From JACVRW01 sp963835705 (lineage in GTDB: Bacteria; Actinomycetota; Thermoleophilia; Solirubrobacterales; Thermoleophilaceae), in the NCBI GenBank assembly GCA_963835705.1, contig CAWIGR010000015.1, forward strand, positions 1 through 64,000: a DNA stretch of 64,000 bases, written 5' to 3'. This document shows positions 8,484-15,992 of the stretch, one piece after another. Each line of letters starts with the position of its first letter. Positions within the stretch are counted from its first letter, which is position 1. The notes below the pieces were generated by a model that was not told the origin of the DNA, did no database searches, and was given only the letters and a program-made list of their open reading frames with translations. The position numbers and the translations under genes were made by a program.

Positions 8484-8817
8484 ACGCATATCGCACACAA
8501 TTCGCCACCGACGCGGTGCAACGAACGTGTCGCATCGAGGCAGAAGCGAGAGCGCCGGGCCAAACGGACCCGGCTATCGACTTGGACGAGTTCCGGCAGC
8601 CGCGCTAACGTCTTCCTAGACCGCTTGATTTCGCAGGCAAGCGGAAGAGCGGTCGCCGGTGTCGCTCGCAAGGAATCGCGCGAGTCTCCTCGCCCCGCCG
8701 GGTCTTCCGGTCTTGATAGCCGTCGGAGGTCCTGCCATGCGAACGCCGCCACGTGCCAGAACTCTCGTGAACCCCTGCTGCCAGGGCCATCGTCGTCGAG
8801 TCTCTGGTCGTCGTTCT
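8484..8817. other. No recognisable gene
   Basis: About 330 bases between the coiled-coil ORF and the YceI remnant. Frames exist on both strands but none shows family motifs or a good ribosome site. Probably decayed DNA. Confidence 0.5.
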
Positions 8818-9102
8818 TTAGGCGCGGGCCAAGGAGCAGCGTCGCTCGAGCGCTGTTTTTGATGAGGAAGTCTTGTCGGTAAGTGGCTTGACCCCGTGCA
8901 ACCCCTCGTGCACCTGCAGTGAGTGAGGGTCGGCGTTGAGCTGGACAGCAGAAAGCGTGCCATCCTCGCAGACCTCAGCCGCCGCCTCCCACTGCCCGAC
9001 ATCGATGATCAGGTCGTGGCCTACCTTCTGCAAGCCCTCTCGGTACGTGCGTACCTGCAACGCGGCAGTGGTGCTCGTCGCGCTACGCGGCGGCGTCGCC
9101 AC
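8818..9102 (-). pseudogene. YceI-family protein, C-terminally truncated
   Basis: From the GTG at 9102 the product contains LQVRTYREGLQKVGHDLIID, a WEAAAEV strand, LNADPHSLQVHEG and GVKPLTDK. These match the first half of YceI lipocalin-like proteins, which bind isoprenoid-type lipids in a beta-barrel. After GVKPLTDK the expected helix and remaining strands are replaced by unrelated residues ending at 8818, so roughly half of the usual 170-190 residues is missing. The break may be a deletion. It is divergent from the hydrolase, which is also frameshifted. Confidence 0.6.
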
Positions 9103-9198
9103 AACGAGCGGCGCTCGCCAAGGCGGTCACGTGCGCTGGAGCGGGGCGGTGAACGCGGTTATGGTGGCGACTGAAACGCTCGAACCCCGAAGGAACCG

Positions 9199-10003
9199 GT
9201 GAGCGCAGACCCTATGAGGGTTGTCTCTGAGGATGGGACGCCGATCGCCGTGTGGCGAGGCGGCGAGGGTCCGTCGCTTGTGTTGATCCACGGCGCCGCG
9301 GCCGATCACAACCGCTGGGCGCCGGTGCTTCCGGCGCTGGAGGAGCGCTTCAGCGTGTTCGCGGTTGACCGTCGCGGGCGCGGGCGGAGCGGCGACGCGA
9401 CTGACTATGCGCTGGAGCGCGAGTACGAGGATGTAGTCGCGGTTGTCGAGTCGGCGGGTGACAGGGGTGAGCGTGTTGGGGCACTCCTACGGGGGCATTT
9501 GCGCGCTCGAGGCGGCATTGCTGACCGACGGGATCCGCAAGCTCGTCCTATATGAGCCGCCGATGGGATACCTGGAGTCACCGCCGCATGTCGTCGACCG
9601 GCTGCAGACGCTGCTCGAGGAAGGAAGGCGCGACGAGCTGCTGGGTTACTTCATGCGGGAGGTCGCCGGCCTTCCGCCGGATCAGGTCGAGTTGCTGCGG
9701 TCCCTGCCGGCCTGGGAGGCGCGGCTCGACGCAGCCGACACGATTCCCCGGGAGGAGCGGGCGAGCAGGGAATACGTCTTTGATCCGGCTCGCTTCCGCG
9801 ACCTCGACGTGCCAACGCTATATCTCCAAGGCGGCGACAGCAGCGAACCTTTCAGGGCGGCCGGCGAGGCGCTGCGGGGGGCTCTGCCGGACTGCCGCGT
9901 CGCGGTCATGCCGGGGCAGCGACACGCCGCAATGGACACCGCCACCGACCTGTTCACCGCCCAGGTGCTGAGCTTCCTTGAGGCGCCGGATCGGGCGCGC
10001 TGA
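9199..10003 (+). pseudogene. Alpha/beta-fold hydrolase with a +1 frameshift
   Basis: The GTG at 9199 follows GAAGGAA and opens a hydrolase with VLIHGAAADHNRW (oxyanion region) and VDRRGRGRSGDA. At 9461-9468 (ACAGGGG) one extra base shifts the frame. In the next frame the protein continues with VSVLGHSYGG (nucleophile Ser in GHSYGG) and VPTLYLQGGDSS (acid region), ending in PGQRHAAMDTATDLF (catalytic His). Removing one base gives a normal protein of about 267 residues, so either the gene is freshly broken or the base is an assembly error. Substrate unknown. Confidence 0.85.
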
Positions 10004-10099
10004 GCTGGGTCGCGTCGGCCCGGCGCGCTCTCGCGCAGACCCGACCACGCTCGTTCTGGACAACAGCGCAGCTGTCTCGTGCGACATGCCCCGCGCCTT

Positions 10100-10330
10100 C
10101 GCAATCGCTGCAAGCACTCGCGCAAGTCAGCGCGCGGATGGTTCCGTCTGAGCCAAGTCTCACCATGATGAGGTCGGATGCCGAGCGCTGAGCAAGGGCT
10201 CTGGCCCCGCGAAAAAAGTGATCCCGGCGTGACGTCACGCGGGCCATCCCGCTCTACCAAGCGGGATCTGGGCCAATGAGCGGCGACCTACGGAACCGGA
10301 GGTCACAGGTTCGAATCCTGTCGGGCGCGC
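10100..10330 (+). repeat. Right copy of tRNA-linked direct repeat (candidate att site)
   Basis: This is the second copy of the block at 178-390. It keeps the same order of landmarks: TTCCGTCTGAG, GAGGTCGGATGCCGAG, a run of As, GTGATCCCGG, a longer palindrome GCGTGACGTCACGC (10227-10240), the TCCCGCT-CTACCA-AGCGGGA stem-loop, CTGGGCC, and the tRNA-Arg(ACG) 3' half. Orientation is the same as the left copy, so the pair are direct repeats about 9.9 kb apart. Confidence 0.7.
10288..10329 (+). pseudogene. tRNA-Arg(ACG) 3' half, second copy
   Basis: CTACGGA (10288-10294, anticodon ACG), variable region, T arm ACAGG/TTCGAAT/CCTGT (10305-10321) and acceptor strand CGGGCGC (10322-10328). The bases upstream of the loop do not pair with ACCGG on the 3' side, and no D-arm or 5' acceptor strand is found. 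Compared with the first copy, the outer T-stem pair changes from T-A to A-T, so pairing is kept. Confidence 0.65.
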
Positions 10331-10497
10331 TCGAAGTCCCTGCAAATCGGTCACTTCTTGCCCTGGAGTGCAGGGTTGTTGGGAGACCGAAGGTCACGTC
10401 GGGCTCGCAGGTCTTCGCGCCTTTCTGTGTGCGTTCGGCACGCGTCCTGGAAAAGTGACGCCGACGCGCCCGCAGCGGGAAGCTGACAGGCGGGGGC

Positions 10498-10770
10498 TTA
10501 GTTGAGCGCGCCGGCGGGCAACACGTAGCGAGCGGGCGGACGGGCGTCCGGCCGGATCGGACCGCTCAGCCGGGGGCCATGCAGGCCCCGCTTGGACGAC
10601 GTGTCGACGGCCGCCTCGGGTTCGCCTTCGTGGTCGAGAATCCAGGTCACTACCGCGGCCGAGTCGGCCCCCTCGGCCACGATTGCGGCGCGTTCGATCA
10701 CCGCCCCGCCGGACGGGTGGCTTCGCGACAAGCGGGTCAGCAGGGCTCGGATCTCGTCGTCATTGCGCAT
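10498..10770 (-). CDS. Small hypothetical protein
   Basis: This 90-residue protein starts MRNDDEIRALLTRLSRSHPS, has a short central VVTWILDHEGEPE segment and a Pro/Arg-rich tail ending ARYVLPAGALN. The ATG at 10770 has AAAGG about ten bases upstream, which supports this start over a longer frame running to 11199. I recognise no family. It is soluble and likely cytoplasmic. It is followed on the same strand by the right repeat and preceded by the tRNA-Gly-like relic. Confidence 0.5.
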   Translation of the reverse strand: MRNDDEIRALLTRLSRSHPSGGAVIERAAIVAEGADSAAVVTWILDHEGEPEAAVDTSSKRGLHGPRLSGPIRPDARPPARYVLPAGALN

Positions 10771-10855
10771 AAGGGGGAAACCTTTCGTCCTGGGCGAGCA
10801 TAGCCGCGGCGGGCCACCCGAGCGGAATAGCGCATAGCGCCTCCGACCACCGGCG

Positions 10856-10927
10856 TAAGAGCTGCTCGGTTGGTAGAGCACGAGCTTCCCAAGCCGAAGG
10901 TCGCGGGCTCGAGGCCCGTCGTCCGCT
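10856..10927 (+). pseudogene. tRNA-Gly(CCC)-like relic
   Basis: A D-arm GCTC-GGTTGGTA-GAGC, an anticodon loop TTCCCAA (anticodon CCC) and a T arm GCGGG-CTCGAGG-CCCGT are in the right order and spacing. The 3' anticodon strand GCCGA does not pair fully with CGAGC (a base seems lost). The 5' acceptor sequence does not match GTCCGCT on the 3' side. Hence a damaged tRNA and not a working gene. Confidence 0.5.
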
Positions 10928-10946
10928 CTGAGAAGCGCGCTGGTGC

Positions 10947-11975
10947 TTACCCCCAGGTTCGGTCGCTCGCGCTGAGCCGCGCGTTGGCACCACGGCGGGC
11001 CGTCCACGATCGCTGCCGGCTCCGGGTGGCCATTAGGTCGCGATCGGCGCGGTCGATCAGTTCCTGGAGCGAGTCGCCATCGCGCAGTTCGCTGAGGCCG
11101 AAGCTCACCGATCGGAGTGCCGGGCCGTCGTGCAGCTCTGTGGCGAGTTCGTCGAAGCGCCGCCGCGCCTCGGTGGGCGTGACATCTGGGAGGGCGCACA
11201 GAAACTCGTCGCCGCCAACGCGCACCACCAGATCGTAGGAGCGCATCCGGCTTGCGAGTCCGGCGGCCACATCGCGAAGCAACTGATCGCCGGCGCGGTG
11301 GCCCTGCTCGTCGTTGACGGACTTCAGGTCGTCCACGTCTACGAACGCCGCCACAAGGCGTCCGTTCGTCCGCCGTGCACGCTCGATTTCGCGCCTCACC
11401 TCCTCGAGCCCGACGCCGCGCCGGCGGGCGCCGGTGAGCTCGTCGACCCCCGCCAGCTCGCGGTCGCGCGCGGCTTGCTCACGGTCGCACCTCGCCTGCT
11501 CGCGGTCGTGGGCGGCTTGCTCGCGATCGCGCGCAGCGAGTTGACGATCAAGTGCCGCGCGCCCGCGGTCGTCCCCGGCGCGCCTACGACCCGCGGCCGC
11601 GCGGCTGCGAAGCTCCTGAACACCCAGCGTGTGTCTGTCAAACACCCTCTCGCGGCCATCGAGCTCCAGCGCTTCCTGGTCGCAGATGGCGGCATCGTGG
11701 TCGCGCTGCGCCGCGAGCCCGTCGCGCTCCTGGGCAGCATTGTCGCGCTCGCTTGCGAGTCGGTCGCGAAGGTCTTCGATCTCCAGCCGCTCTCGCGCCC
11801 GAAGGCTGATGCCGTTGACACGCTCAAGGGAGGCGCGTTCCTCGCTGGGGACGAACCGTCCGTTCCCATTCTGCGCCCGCTGCGGCGAGCGCTCCTTCGC
11901 GGCCCCGTTCGTCGCCGACGCGATGGCGTGGGCCAGCTCGCGTTGCCGTGCCCGTCGGGTCATGTCGCTGTCCAC
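10947..11975 (-). CDS. GGDEF-domain diguanylate cyclase with long coiled coil
   Basis: The 342-residue cytoplasmic protein has an N-terminal coiled coil (residues 60-180) ending in seven-residue repeats AARDREQ, AAHDREQ, ARCDREQ, AARDREL. A C-terminal GGDEF domain follows (about 183-325). It keeps VGGDEF, the DVDDLKSVND metal/substrate segment and GHRAGDQLL, so cyclic di-GMP synthesis is plausible. RSYD sits exactly five residues before GGDEF, matching the inhibitory I-site. DELTG is kept but the following LxNRR is replaced by ARRRG. The start is GTG at 11975, five bases after the upstream gene, suggesting an operon. Confidence 0.85.
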   Translation of the reverse strand: MDSDMTRRARQRELAHAIASATNGAAKERSPQRAQNGNGRFVPSEERASLERVNGISLRARERLEIEDLRDRLASERDNAAQERDGLAAQRDHDAAICDQEALELDGRERVFDRHTLGVQELRSRAAAGRRRAGDDRGRAALDRQLAARDREQAAHDREQARCDREQAARDRELAGVDELTGARRRGVGLEEVRREIERARRTNGRLVAAFVDVDDLKSVNDEQGHRAGDQLLRDVAAGLASRMRSYDLVVRVGGDEFLCALPDVTPTEARRRFDELATELHDGPALRSVSFGLSELRDGDSLQELIDRADRDLMATRSRQRSWTARRGANARLSASDRTWG

Positions 11976-11980
11976 CGGCG

Positions 11981-12202
11981 CTATCCGAGGGCGTACAGGT
12001 GCGCCCGCGCGTCCAACTGCTGCTCAGCGGGCTCACGCAGCGAGAAGGCGAACAGCCACAGCGCCGCCTTCTCGTCCTGATCGAGGTCATCGACCTTGTC
12101 GATGGTGTCCTCGACGTAGCCGAATGGCTCGCCCGCCTTGATCCGCTCGGCGACAGCGTCGCGGTAGTACGCCAGAACTGGCCGTAGTTGGGTTCCGCTC
12201 AT
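11981..12202 (-). CDS. Small acidic hypothetical protein, operon with GGDEF gene
   Basis: This 73-residue protein has YYRDAVAERIKAGEPFGYVE, DTIDKVDDLDQDEKAALWLF and AFSLREPAEQQLDARAHL, a helical protein of a type seen repeatedly in Thermoleophilia but of unknown role. AAAGGGGAG stands at good distance before the ATG at 12202. It ends five bases upstream of the diguanylate cyclase start, so the two are probably co-transcribed and may act in the same signalling step. Confidence 0.65.
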   Translation of the reverse strand: MSGTQLRPVLAYYRDAVAERIKAGEPFGYVEDTIDKVDDLDQDEKAALWLFAFSLREPAEQQLDARAHLYALG

Positions 12203-12438
12203 TGGCGGCTCCCCTTTCGGTCCCGCCGCTGCCGTAACACGTCAGCGCCAGTCCCATCTGGAGCAGCCAGTATCACACAGACTCGAGGCGCCTGACACGA
12301 GCTGCTCTGGAAAATGCGGAGATTCCGTCTGCGGCGCCAAATCGGAGTACGCTTGACCCAAGCTGCAATCGGGGCTCCAGCGCTTCCTCTCCCTTTCGTG
12401 GTGACACCCCCGTCGAGGAAGCGGTTGGAAGGTATCCC

Positions 12439-12798
12439 ATGGATGAGCAGCACGAAGGGACCGGCCCCTCCGCGATGATCTCCACCTCCGCGGTGCAGCT
12501 ACTCCACGAGTACACCGGTCGAGGGCCCACGAAGGCGAAGACCCTCATCAGCGAGGACGTCGTGACCATACTGCTCGCAGACACGCTCACTAAAGGCGAG
12601 CGCAAGCTGGTCGACACCGGCCGCTCCGAACGGGTCCTGCAGCTCCGCCACGACTACCAGATGGCCATGCGCGACGACCTCGTGGGAATCGTCGAACGCC
12701 AGCTCCATCGCAAGGTGATCGCCTTCATGAGCCAGAACCACATCGACCCCGATCTCGCGGTCGAGGTCTTCGTGTTCGAACCCGCCGATGTGGTCTAG
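12439..12798 (+). CDS. DUF2294-family protein
   Basis: This 119-residue protein carries the family landmarks: HEYTGRGPTKAKTLI, DVVTILLADTLTKGERKLVD, MAMRDDLVGIVERQLHRKV and FMSQNHIDPDLAVEVFVFEP. It is full length for DUF2294, a soluble family of unknown function often annotated as Na+-translocating-related without proof. TGGAAGG lies before the ATG at 12439. A LuxR-type remnant continues in the same frame directly after its stop codon. Confidence 0.85.
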   Translation: MDEQHEGTGPSAMISTSAVQLLHEYTGRGPTKAKTLISEDVVTILLADTLTKGERKLVDTGRSERVLQLRHDYQMAMRDDLVGIVERQLHRKVIAFMSQNHIDPDLAVEVFVFEPADVV

Positions 12799-13200
12799 CC
12801 GCTGACGGGTGATGCCAGGGCGTGGCTCGCCGAGACCGACGCGGGCACCGCGGGCGGGCTCGCCCGGGCGATCGTCGACGCCCGGACGGAGGCCGAGCTG
12901 CGTGGTCGCGCGCTGCGGGCGCTCGCCGAGCTCGTCCCCGCGGACGTGCTGACCTGGGACTCGGTCGAGCTCGCCACGGGCGGCGTTCGTCACGAGGCGG
13001 TCCCGGCCGAGGCCGAGCCGCCCCGCGCGTTCGGGGCAATCGTGGGCGATGCGGCGGATCACCCGCTGCTGGCCGCGCATGCCGCCCGCCGGCGTCCGGC
13101 GCTGCGTCTCTCCGAGGCCGTCGAGCCCCGCCGCCCGTCCCACGGCGAGCTGTACGGCGACCTGCTCCACCGCTCCGGCGTCGAGTACCCAGTGCAGTGA
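12799..13200 (+). pseudogene. LuxR-family regulator, N-terminal sensor fragment
   Basis: In the frame right after the DUF2294 stop the sequence reads LARAIVDARTEAELRGRALR, ALAELVPADVLTWDSVEL, HEAVPAEAEPPRAF, HPLLAAHAARRRPALRLSE and HGELYGDLLHRSGVEY. This is the GAF-like sensor part found in many actinobacterial LuxR regulators. It stops at 13200 before any helix-turn-helix and has no in-frame start before 12946. It is truncated at both ends and should be inactive. Confidence 0.6.
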
Positions 13201-13359
13201 CAGGCGACGAGATCGCGGGCGGTCACGACCGGCCGCCCGCGTGCGACGCCGCTCAGCTCAGCATCGTCTGACAGCGTCTAAGCCGGCCGCTCCACGTGAT
13301 CCTCGGACTGATGGCGGGCGTCCTCTCTGTCCTGACGGACCGGCTGATGCAAGCCGCTC

Positions 13360-13671
13360 TCAGAGGCCGCGCTCGCGGGCGTCACGGCTCAGGGCGCGGG
13401 AAATCTCCGACGGCTCCGCCTGTTTCTCAAGCGCGCCGATCCGCCCCTGTTCGCGGACGGACTCGCGATGGACCGCGTCCTGCAGCGCCTCGAGGAGCGC
13501 CTCAAGCTGGTCGATTCGCTCCTCCAGGGCTTCGATGCGCCGCTCGTGCCGTGCATCAATCGCCTGGGGAGCGGCGTCCTGCGCCCGCCTGCCGCGACCC
13601 AGTTGAACAACACGGCCGAGGATCGCAACTCGACGCACCGGGCCACCGCGTGGATTGCCCGAACTCGCCAT
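13360..13671 (-). CDS. Small coiled-coil protein
   Basis: This 103-residue protein has an N-terminal VRRVAILGRVVQLGRGRRAQ segment and a central coiled coil DARHERRIEALEERIDQLEA, LLEALQDAVHRESVREQ. The ATG at 13671 is preceded by GGAGG at normal spacing, which decides the start against a longer frame. The domain plan (short hydrophobic/basic head plus a coiled coil) recurs in actinobacterial proteins of unknown role. No partner is evident nearby. Confidence 0.6.
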   Translation of the reverse strand: MASSGNPRGGPVRRVAILGRVVQLGRGRRAQDAAPQAIDARHERRIEALEERIDQLEALLEALQDAVHRESVREQGRIGALEKQAEPSEISRALSRDARERGL

Positions 13672-14008
13672 GGTCGAAACCTCCGGCTGCCTCCTTCTCT
13701 GAAGCCGCGCGAAGGGAGGAGGAGCAAGACCCAACGAGCGGTCAGGCCGCACCGGCCTCACCCTCAAAGGTTACTCGTCAGCCAGCATGTCCGGGCACGT
13801 CTGCCGGCAAGCTGGGGCTCATCCCGGACTAGCGAAACTCCTTCGTTTTTTCGCCCGGAGAGGAGTAGGCTTGTGGGACTGGCCCTGCGGCCATCAACCC
13901 CGGCCCCCAGAGAGCAAAGACAGCCGAAGCGCGAGCAACGCGCCGAGGCAACAGACTCAGAGGCGCACGGGATTCCTGCGGGGCCAGTCGTTCGTTGAGG
14001 AGTGGCCT
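13672..14008. other. No recognisable gene
   Basis: About 340 bases between the coiled-coil gene and the formate dehydrogenase fragment. No family motif on either strand and no clear promoter. Likely decayed DNA joined to the fossils downstream. Confidence 0.4.
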
Positions 14009-14173
14009 ATGGGTGAGCCCGAGTTCTCGGTCCAGCTCCTCGGGGAGGCGGTGACGATCCGTGTAGGCAGCTCCCACCTCGAAGGGCTTGAGCCGCCGCA
14101 GCACCGCGGAGCCGATCCGCCCTGCCCCCACGGTCCCGACCTCCATGCCCGCCAGGTCATAGGACCGCGACAC
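14009..14173 (-). pseudogene. NAD-dependent formate dehydrogenase fragment
   Basis: About 55 residues read VSRSYDLAGMEVGTVGAGRI, GSAVLRRLKPFEV, TDRHRLPEELDRELGLTH. This is the start of the Rossmann domain of NAD-dependent formate dehydrogenases (GTVxAGRIGxxVLRRLKPF, then DRHRLPexvEkeLxLT). Nothing on either side continues the enzyme, whose usual length is about 390 residues. It is a fossil. Confidence 0.6.
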
Positions 14174-14278
14174 ACAGACAGGTCGCGACCAGAACCCGGG
14201 GTAGCGCGGCCAGTCGAAGCCGGTTACTCCCAGCCCAGCCGGCTCAGTCGGTTCGCTCGCCACCGAGAGCGGCGCTCG

Positions 14279-14712
14279 TCATCGCCCGGCTCCGCTCGGG
14301 GCGCCGAGGGCCGGCACCGCGTCGAAGAGCGACGCGTAGTTGTCGATGATCATGTGTCGGCCCTTCAGCTCGGCGATCGTCGCGGCGTCGGCCACGCCGT
14401 CGCCGACAAAGCCTGCTCCGCCCTCGGGGCCGAGCGGGATGGCGATGAGCGGCGGGAACGTTTCCCAGCTGGTCAGCGGGCCGTCGACCGAGATCAGGGC
14501 TCCGATGTTGGCCGCGACCACGCCGGCCTGCTGTGTGGCGATGCCGGCCATGTCGCGGTCCGCGTCCGAGACGTCGCCGAGGGCGAACGCATTGGTCTCG
14601 CCGACCACGCGCAGGTGCTCGTCGACGCGCAAGTAACCGCGCTCGTCTCGCCGTTGCGCAAGGGATCCGCCTTCGAGGTATTCGGTGTGCGGCCGTACGC
14701 CGAACGCCCGGC
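14279..14712 (-). pseudogene. C-terminal remnant of an AIF-like FAD/NAD(P)H oxidoreductase
   Basis: The fragment runs FGVRPHTEYLEGGSL, GYLRVDEHLRVVGETNAFAL, GDVSDADRDMAGIATQQA and TFPPLIAIPLGPEGGAGF. These match the C-terminal half of pyridine-nucleotide-disulfide oxidoreductases of the AIF2/FSP1-like type (GDxxD FAD-binding motif, then the PLGPxGG segment). Upstream at about 14713 the frame meets a stop and the N-terminal Rossmann folds are absent. It is a truncated, inactive copy. Confidence 0.65.
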
Positions 14713-14801
14713 GGCGAGCTCACTGGGGACACGGTAGTCCGCGGTCACGCCGGGCAAGCTGATGCTGACTCCGTCGCATGCGGCCATGGGATCATCAGGT
14801 C

Positions 14802-15275
14802 ATGGCCATCGACGCGGCCGCTATTCGTGTGGCGCCGTCCCTGAACTCGCTGGCGGCCAAGGCGACTGTGAACTGCCTGATCGGCTGCGCTGCTGGAGAG
14901 ATCACGGGCATGGCTATCGGGACCGCTCTGGGCTGGAGCAATATCGCCACTCTCGTCCTGGCGGTGGGCCTGGCGTTCCTGTTCGGTTACGCGCTCACGT
15001 CAGTTCCCCTGGTTCGGTCAGGGCTGACGGTGGCGGCGGTCGTCCCCATCGCGCTGGCCGCGGACACTGTGTCCATCACGATCATGGAGGCGATCGACAA
15101 CGCCGTGGTCTGGGCTGTGCCTGGGGCCATGGACGCGGGCCTGACCGACGCGCTTCTCTGGGCGCCGCTGCTTGGGGGCTTCGCTGTCGCGTTCGGACCG
15201 GCTTTCCTCGTCAACCGCGCGAACATACGGCGTGGCAAGGGGTGTTGCCCCGGCTCGCGCATGAACATGGGCTGA
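14802..15275 (+). CDS. DUF4396-family membrane protein
   Basis: This 157-residue integral membrane protein has about four helices and the family signatures NCLIGCAAGEITGMAIGTAL, GLAFLFGYALTSVPLVRSG, LAADTVSITIMEAIDNAV and VPGAMDAGLTD. Conserved small and acidic residues within helices and two Cys in the first helix suggest a metal or redox role, but the function is not established. The ATG at 14802 (MAIDAAAIR) is preferred because the longer N-terminus has no homology. It precedes the DUF1326/DUF2182 pair on the same strand by about 110 bases. Confidence 0.85.
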   Translation: MAIDAAAIRVAPSLNSLAAKATVNCLIGCAAGEITGMAIGTALGWSNIATLVLAVGLAFLFGYALTSVPLVRSGLTVAAVVPIALAADTVSITIMEAIDNAVVWAVPGAMDAGLTDALLWAPLLGGFAVAFGPAFLVNRANIRRGKGCCPGSRMNMG

Positions 15276-15384
15276 GCGTGCATTGCGCCGGTCGGGTGAC
15301 GGTTTGTGCTGCCCGGCAACGACGCCCCTTGACTCGGGCGGTGCGAGCCACCGAGAATCGGTGTAGGCGATCGAGGAGGACGGC

Positions 15385-15990
15385 ATGGCGTGGAAGCTGG
15401 AAGGCCAGTACTTCGAGAATTGCTCCTGCGACGTGCCATGTCCGTGCACGGTGTCGCTGGACTTTGGTGCCGACCGCGATCGCTGCAACGCCTTCCTCGT
15501 GTTCCAGGTGGAGGCCGGCGATGTCGACGGGGTCGACGTGAGCGGTCTAACCGTCGCCGCGATGATCGACACGCCGAAGGTGATGAGCGAGGGCAACTGG
15601 CGCCTCGGCATGCTGATCGATGACCAAGCCTCCGACGAGCAGGCGGAGAAGCTCGGGGCGGTATTCGGTGGCCAGCTCGGCGGGCCGATGGAGGCGCTCG
15701 CTCCGCTCATCGGCGAGGTGCTCGGTGTGGAGCGTGTGCCGATGGAGGTCTCGCACCAGGACGGCACGCATCGCATCAGGGTCGGCGACGACGGCGAGGT
15801 GGAGGTGAGGGAGGTCGTGTCCTTCGGCAAGGAGAACGGTGAGCCGGCGAGGCTCGTGGGCGTCTTCCACCCGGCGGGCACGGACCTCACGATCGCCCGG
15901 GCGACCAAGTCGCGCGTAAGCGCGTTTGGGATCGACTTCGCCTTCGAGGGAGGCTCGGGCTTCGCCAACCCGTTCGCCTGGGCGGCGTAG
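15385..15990 (+). CDS. DUF1326-domain protein
   Basis: This 201-residue soluble protein opens MAWKLEGQYFENCSCDVPCP followed by CTVS, giving the CSCxxPCPC-type cysteine cluster of DUF1326. The C-terminal FGIDFAFEGGSGFANPFAW is also typical. The cysteines could bind a metal such as copper. It ends two bases before the DUF2182 gene, a pairing seen repeatedly in bacteria, so the two very probably work together. The start is ATG at 15385 after a GAGGA ribosome site. Confidence 0.9.
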   Translation: MAWKLEGQYFENCSCDVPCPCTVSLDFGADRDRCNAFLVFQVEAGDVDGVDVSGLTVAAMIDTPKVMSEGNWRLGMLIDDQASDEQAEKLGAVFGGQLGGPMEALAPLIGEVLGVERVPMEVSHQDGTHRIRVGDDGEVEVREVVSFGKENGEPARLVGVFHPAGTDLTIARATKSRVSAFGIDFAFEGGSGFANPFAWAA

Positions 15991-15992
15991 CG

